NCBI GenBank assembly: GCA_015655255.1
Contig: JAATFJ010000102.1
Location: forward strand, 1-5,394
Direction of reading: 5' to 3'
DNA: 5,394 nucleotides
From: Actinomycetales bacterium
Lineage (GTDB): Bacteria; Actinomycetota; Actinomycetes; Actinomycetales; Microbacteriaceae
Shown: positions 4,467 to 5,394 of the stretch, piece by piece
Layout: every line of letters begins with the position of its first letter
How positions within the stretch are numbered: the first letter of the stretch is position 1
Notes under the pieces: generated by a model
The model's database searches: none
Seen by the model: only the letters and a program-made list of their open reading frames with translations
What the model was told of the DNA's origin: nothing
Translations under genes and position numbers: made by a program

Positions 4467-5394
4467 GGCCTGGGTGGCGAGCACGCGCACGCCGCTCAGC
4501 GCCTCCTGCCACGTGGTGAGCCGACGCACGTAGACATTCCCGTTCGCGTCGAGCACACGAGCGCCGTCCGCCGTCGATGCGCCGGAGAGCGCCACTGATC
4601 CCGACGGAGCGCGCGTCGACGTCGACGGACCGCCGATCGTCTGGGTGATGAGGCTGCTGCCCTCCTCGTCTTCGATGAGGAGGCCGAGGCTCTCGGAGCC
4701 GAACCAGGCGAGCCCGTTGACCGTTCCGGTGAGCGGGGAGAGCGGGAAGGTCGGTCCCAGCTCGACGGGCTTGTTGTTGTCGTCCCGCACGATCGCCGCG
4801 ACGACGACCCACTGCTGCCCGCCCACCGTGACGACCGCGGCGATCCGTGCGCCGTCGGGCGAGACCCGGATGTGACTCACGGCGGAGGCATCGGGGAAGG
4901 CTCCCGCAACATCGGTCTTGGTCACGTCCGTACGCCAGGCGACGAGGGCCGTGGGGCTGTTACCGGGAACCGTCCAGACGTAGTCGTAGACGTCCATCGA
5001 CGGGCTGATGAGGGACGCTCTGCTGTCCAGCTCGTTGGGGCCGCCGGACTGCCCGATCGCGTAGACGACGCCGTCATCGAGGCGCACAGCGGCCTGCGTC
5101 CCCGTCGCGGACACGTCGACGGCGGCGACAGGGGTCTTGATCGCGAGGAGCTGATCGCTCACCCCGGGCAGCGCCGTGATGGCCGTGCCGTCCACCGCAC
5201 CGAAGGCGTCCTCGGTGAGTACGAGGGCGGCGGTGTCGGTCGATGGCGTGTCCAGGGTCACCGTCCCCGCGTCGAGGTCGCGCCCGTTGACGGTGAACCG
5301 TACCTCGCTGACCTGCGCGTCCGCGAGGCTCTCCTCCAGCTGCGTGCGCATACGGGCGAGCACCGCGGGATCGAGGTCGAGCGCGTCGGTGTTG
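4458..5394 (-). CDS. lpqB: Lipoprotein LpqB, C-terminal part (5' end outside window)
   Basis: LpqB is the actinobacterial envelope lipoprotein encoded beside the MtrAB two-component system; it binds the extracellular side of sensor kinase MtrB and affects cell wall and division responses. Only the last 311 residues are present, roughly the C-terminal half given a usual length near 550-600. The visible start, including RMRTQLEESL and EVRFTVNGRDLD (about 14-41), is the end of the GerMN (sporulation/germination) domain. The rest is the beta-propeller-like LpqB domain, with repeated strands such as AAVRLDDGVVYAI, SMDVYDYVWTVPG, SHIRVSPDGARIAAVV and GLAWFGSESLGLLI. It ends GVRVLATQADR, as family members do. 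The signal peptide and lipobox are outside the window. The ComF gene follows after 88-154 bp, depending on its start. Identification rests on domain pattern plus the conserved neighbours. Confidence 0.93.
   Translation of the reverse strand, partial: NTDALDLDPAVLARMRTQLEESLADAQVSEVRFTVNGRDLDAGTVTLDTPSTDTAALVLTEDAFGAVDGTAITALPGVSDQLLAIKTPVAAVDVSATGTQAAVRLDDGVVYAIGQSGGPNELDSRASLISPSMDVYDYVWTVPGNSPTALVAWRTDVTKTDVAGAFPDASAVSHIRVSPDGARIAAVVTVGGQQWVVVAAIVRDDNNKPVELGPTFPLSPLTGTVNGLAWFGSESLGLLIEDEEGSSLITQTIGGPSTSTRAPSGSVALSGASTADGARVLDANGNVYVRRLTTWQEALSGVRVLATQADR

Noticed and set aside
2319..4598. A 759-codon open frame on the plus strand spanning the coiled-coil gene end, hpf and the ComF gene
   Set aside because: It runs through the strong terminator hairpin and antisense to two clear genes. 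Its translation is low-complexity Arg/Pro/Ser/Ala, typical of a noncoding frame in high-GC DNA.

Overview
The window looks like chromosomal DNA from a high-GC actinobacterium, most likely Microbacteriaceae (Microbacterium or a close relative). GC is visibly about two thirds or more. The gene order lpqB - comF-like - hpf - secA is the conserved actinobacterial block downstream of mtrA-mtrB. The SecA motif Ia region reads [14 protein letters not shown], a form I recall from Microbacteriaceae, in place of the usual VNDYLAxRD. The lineage call is inference from gene content and motifs, not from a search.

Layout from right to left along the minus-strand block: the 3' part of lpqB (5394 to 4458), a spacer with short direct repeats and a GC hairpin, a ComF-family phosphoribosyltransferase (about 4303 to 3644), a 119-bp spacer with a plausible promoter, the long-form ribosome hibernation factor hpf (3524 to 2868), and, after an interruption, the first 203 codons of secA (611 to the left edge).

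The interruption is the least ordinary part. Between hpf and secA sit two plus-strand genes: a PadR-family regulator (best start GTG 789, stop 1394) and a 440-residue helical, coiled-coil protein (1454 to 2776) with a Gly/Trp-rich linker and a short hydrophobic C-terminus. The second resembles the C-terminal half of actinobacterial TPM-domain proteins but lacks the signal peptide, TPM domain and membrane helix. The pair may be an operon. It is divergent from secA and convergent with hpf. The convergent end is closed by a strong bidirectional terminator hairpin (about 2793-2842).

Most of the window is housekeeping: envelope signalling lipoprotein (LpqB), ribosome hibernation (HPF) and protein export (SecA). 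I see no mobile element, CRISPR array, tRNA or rRNA, and no defence system. The candidates for something undescribed are the PadR/coiled-coil pair, the possible PadR autoregulatory site over its own -10 box, and the hairpin element at the convergent junction.
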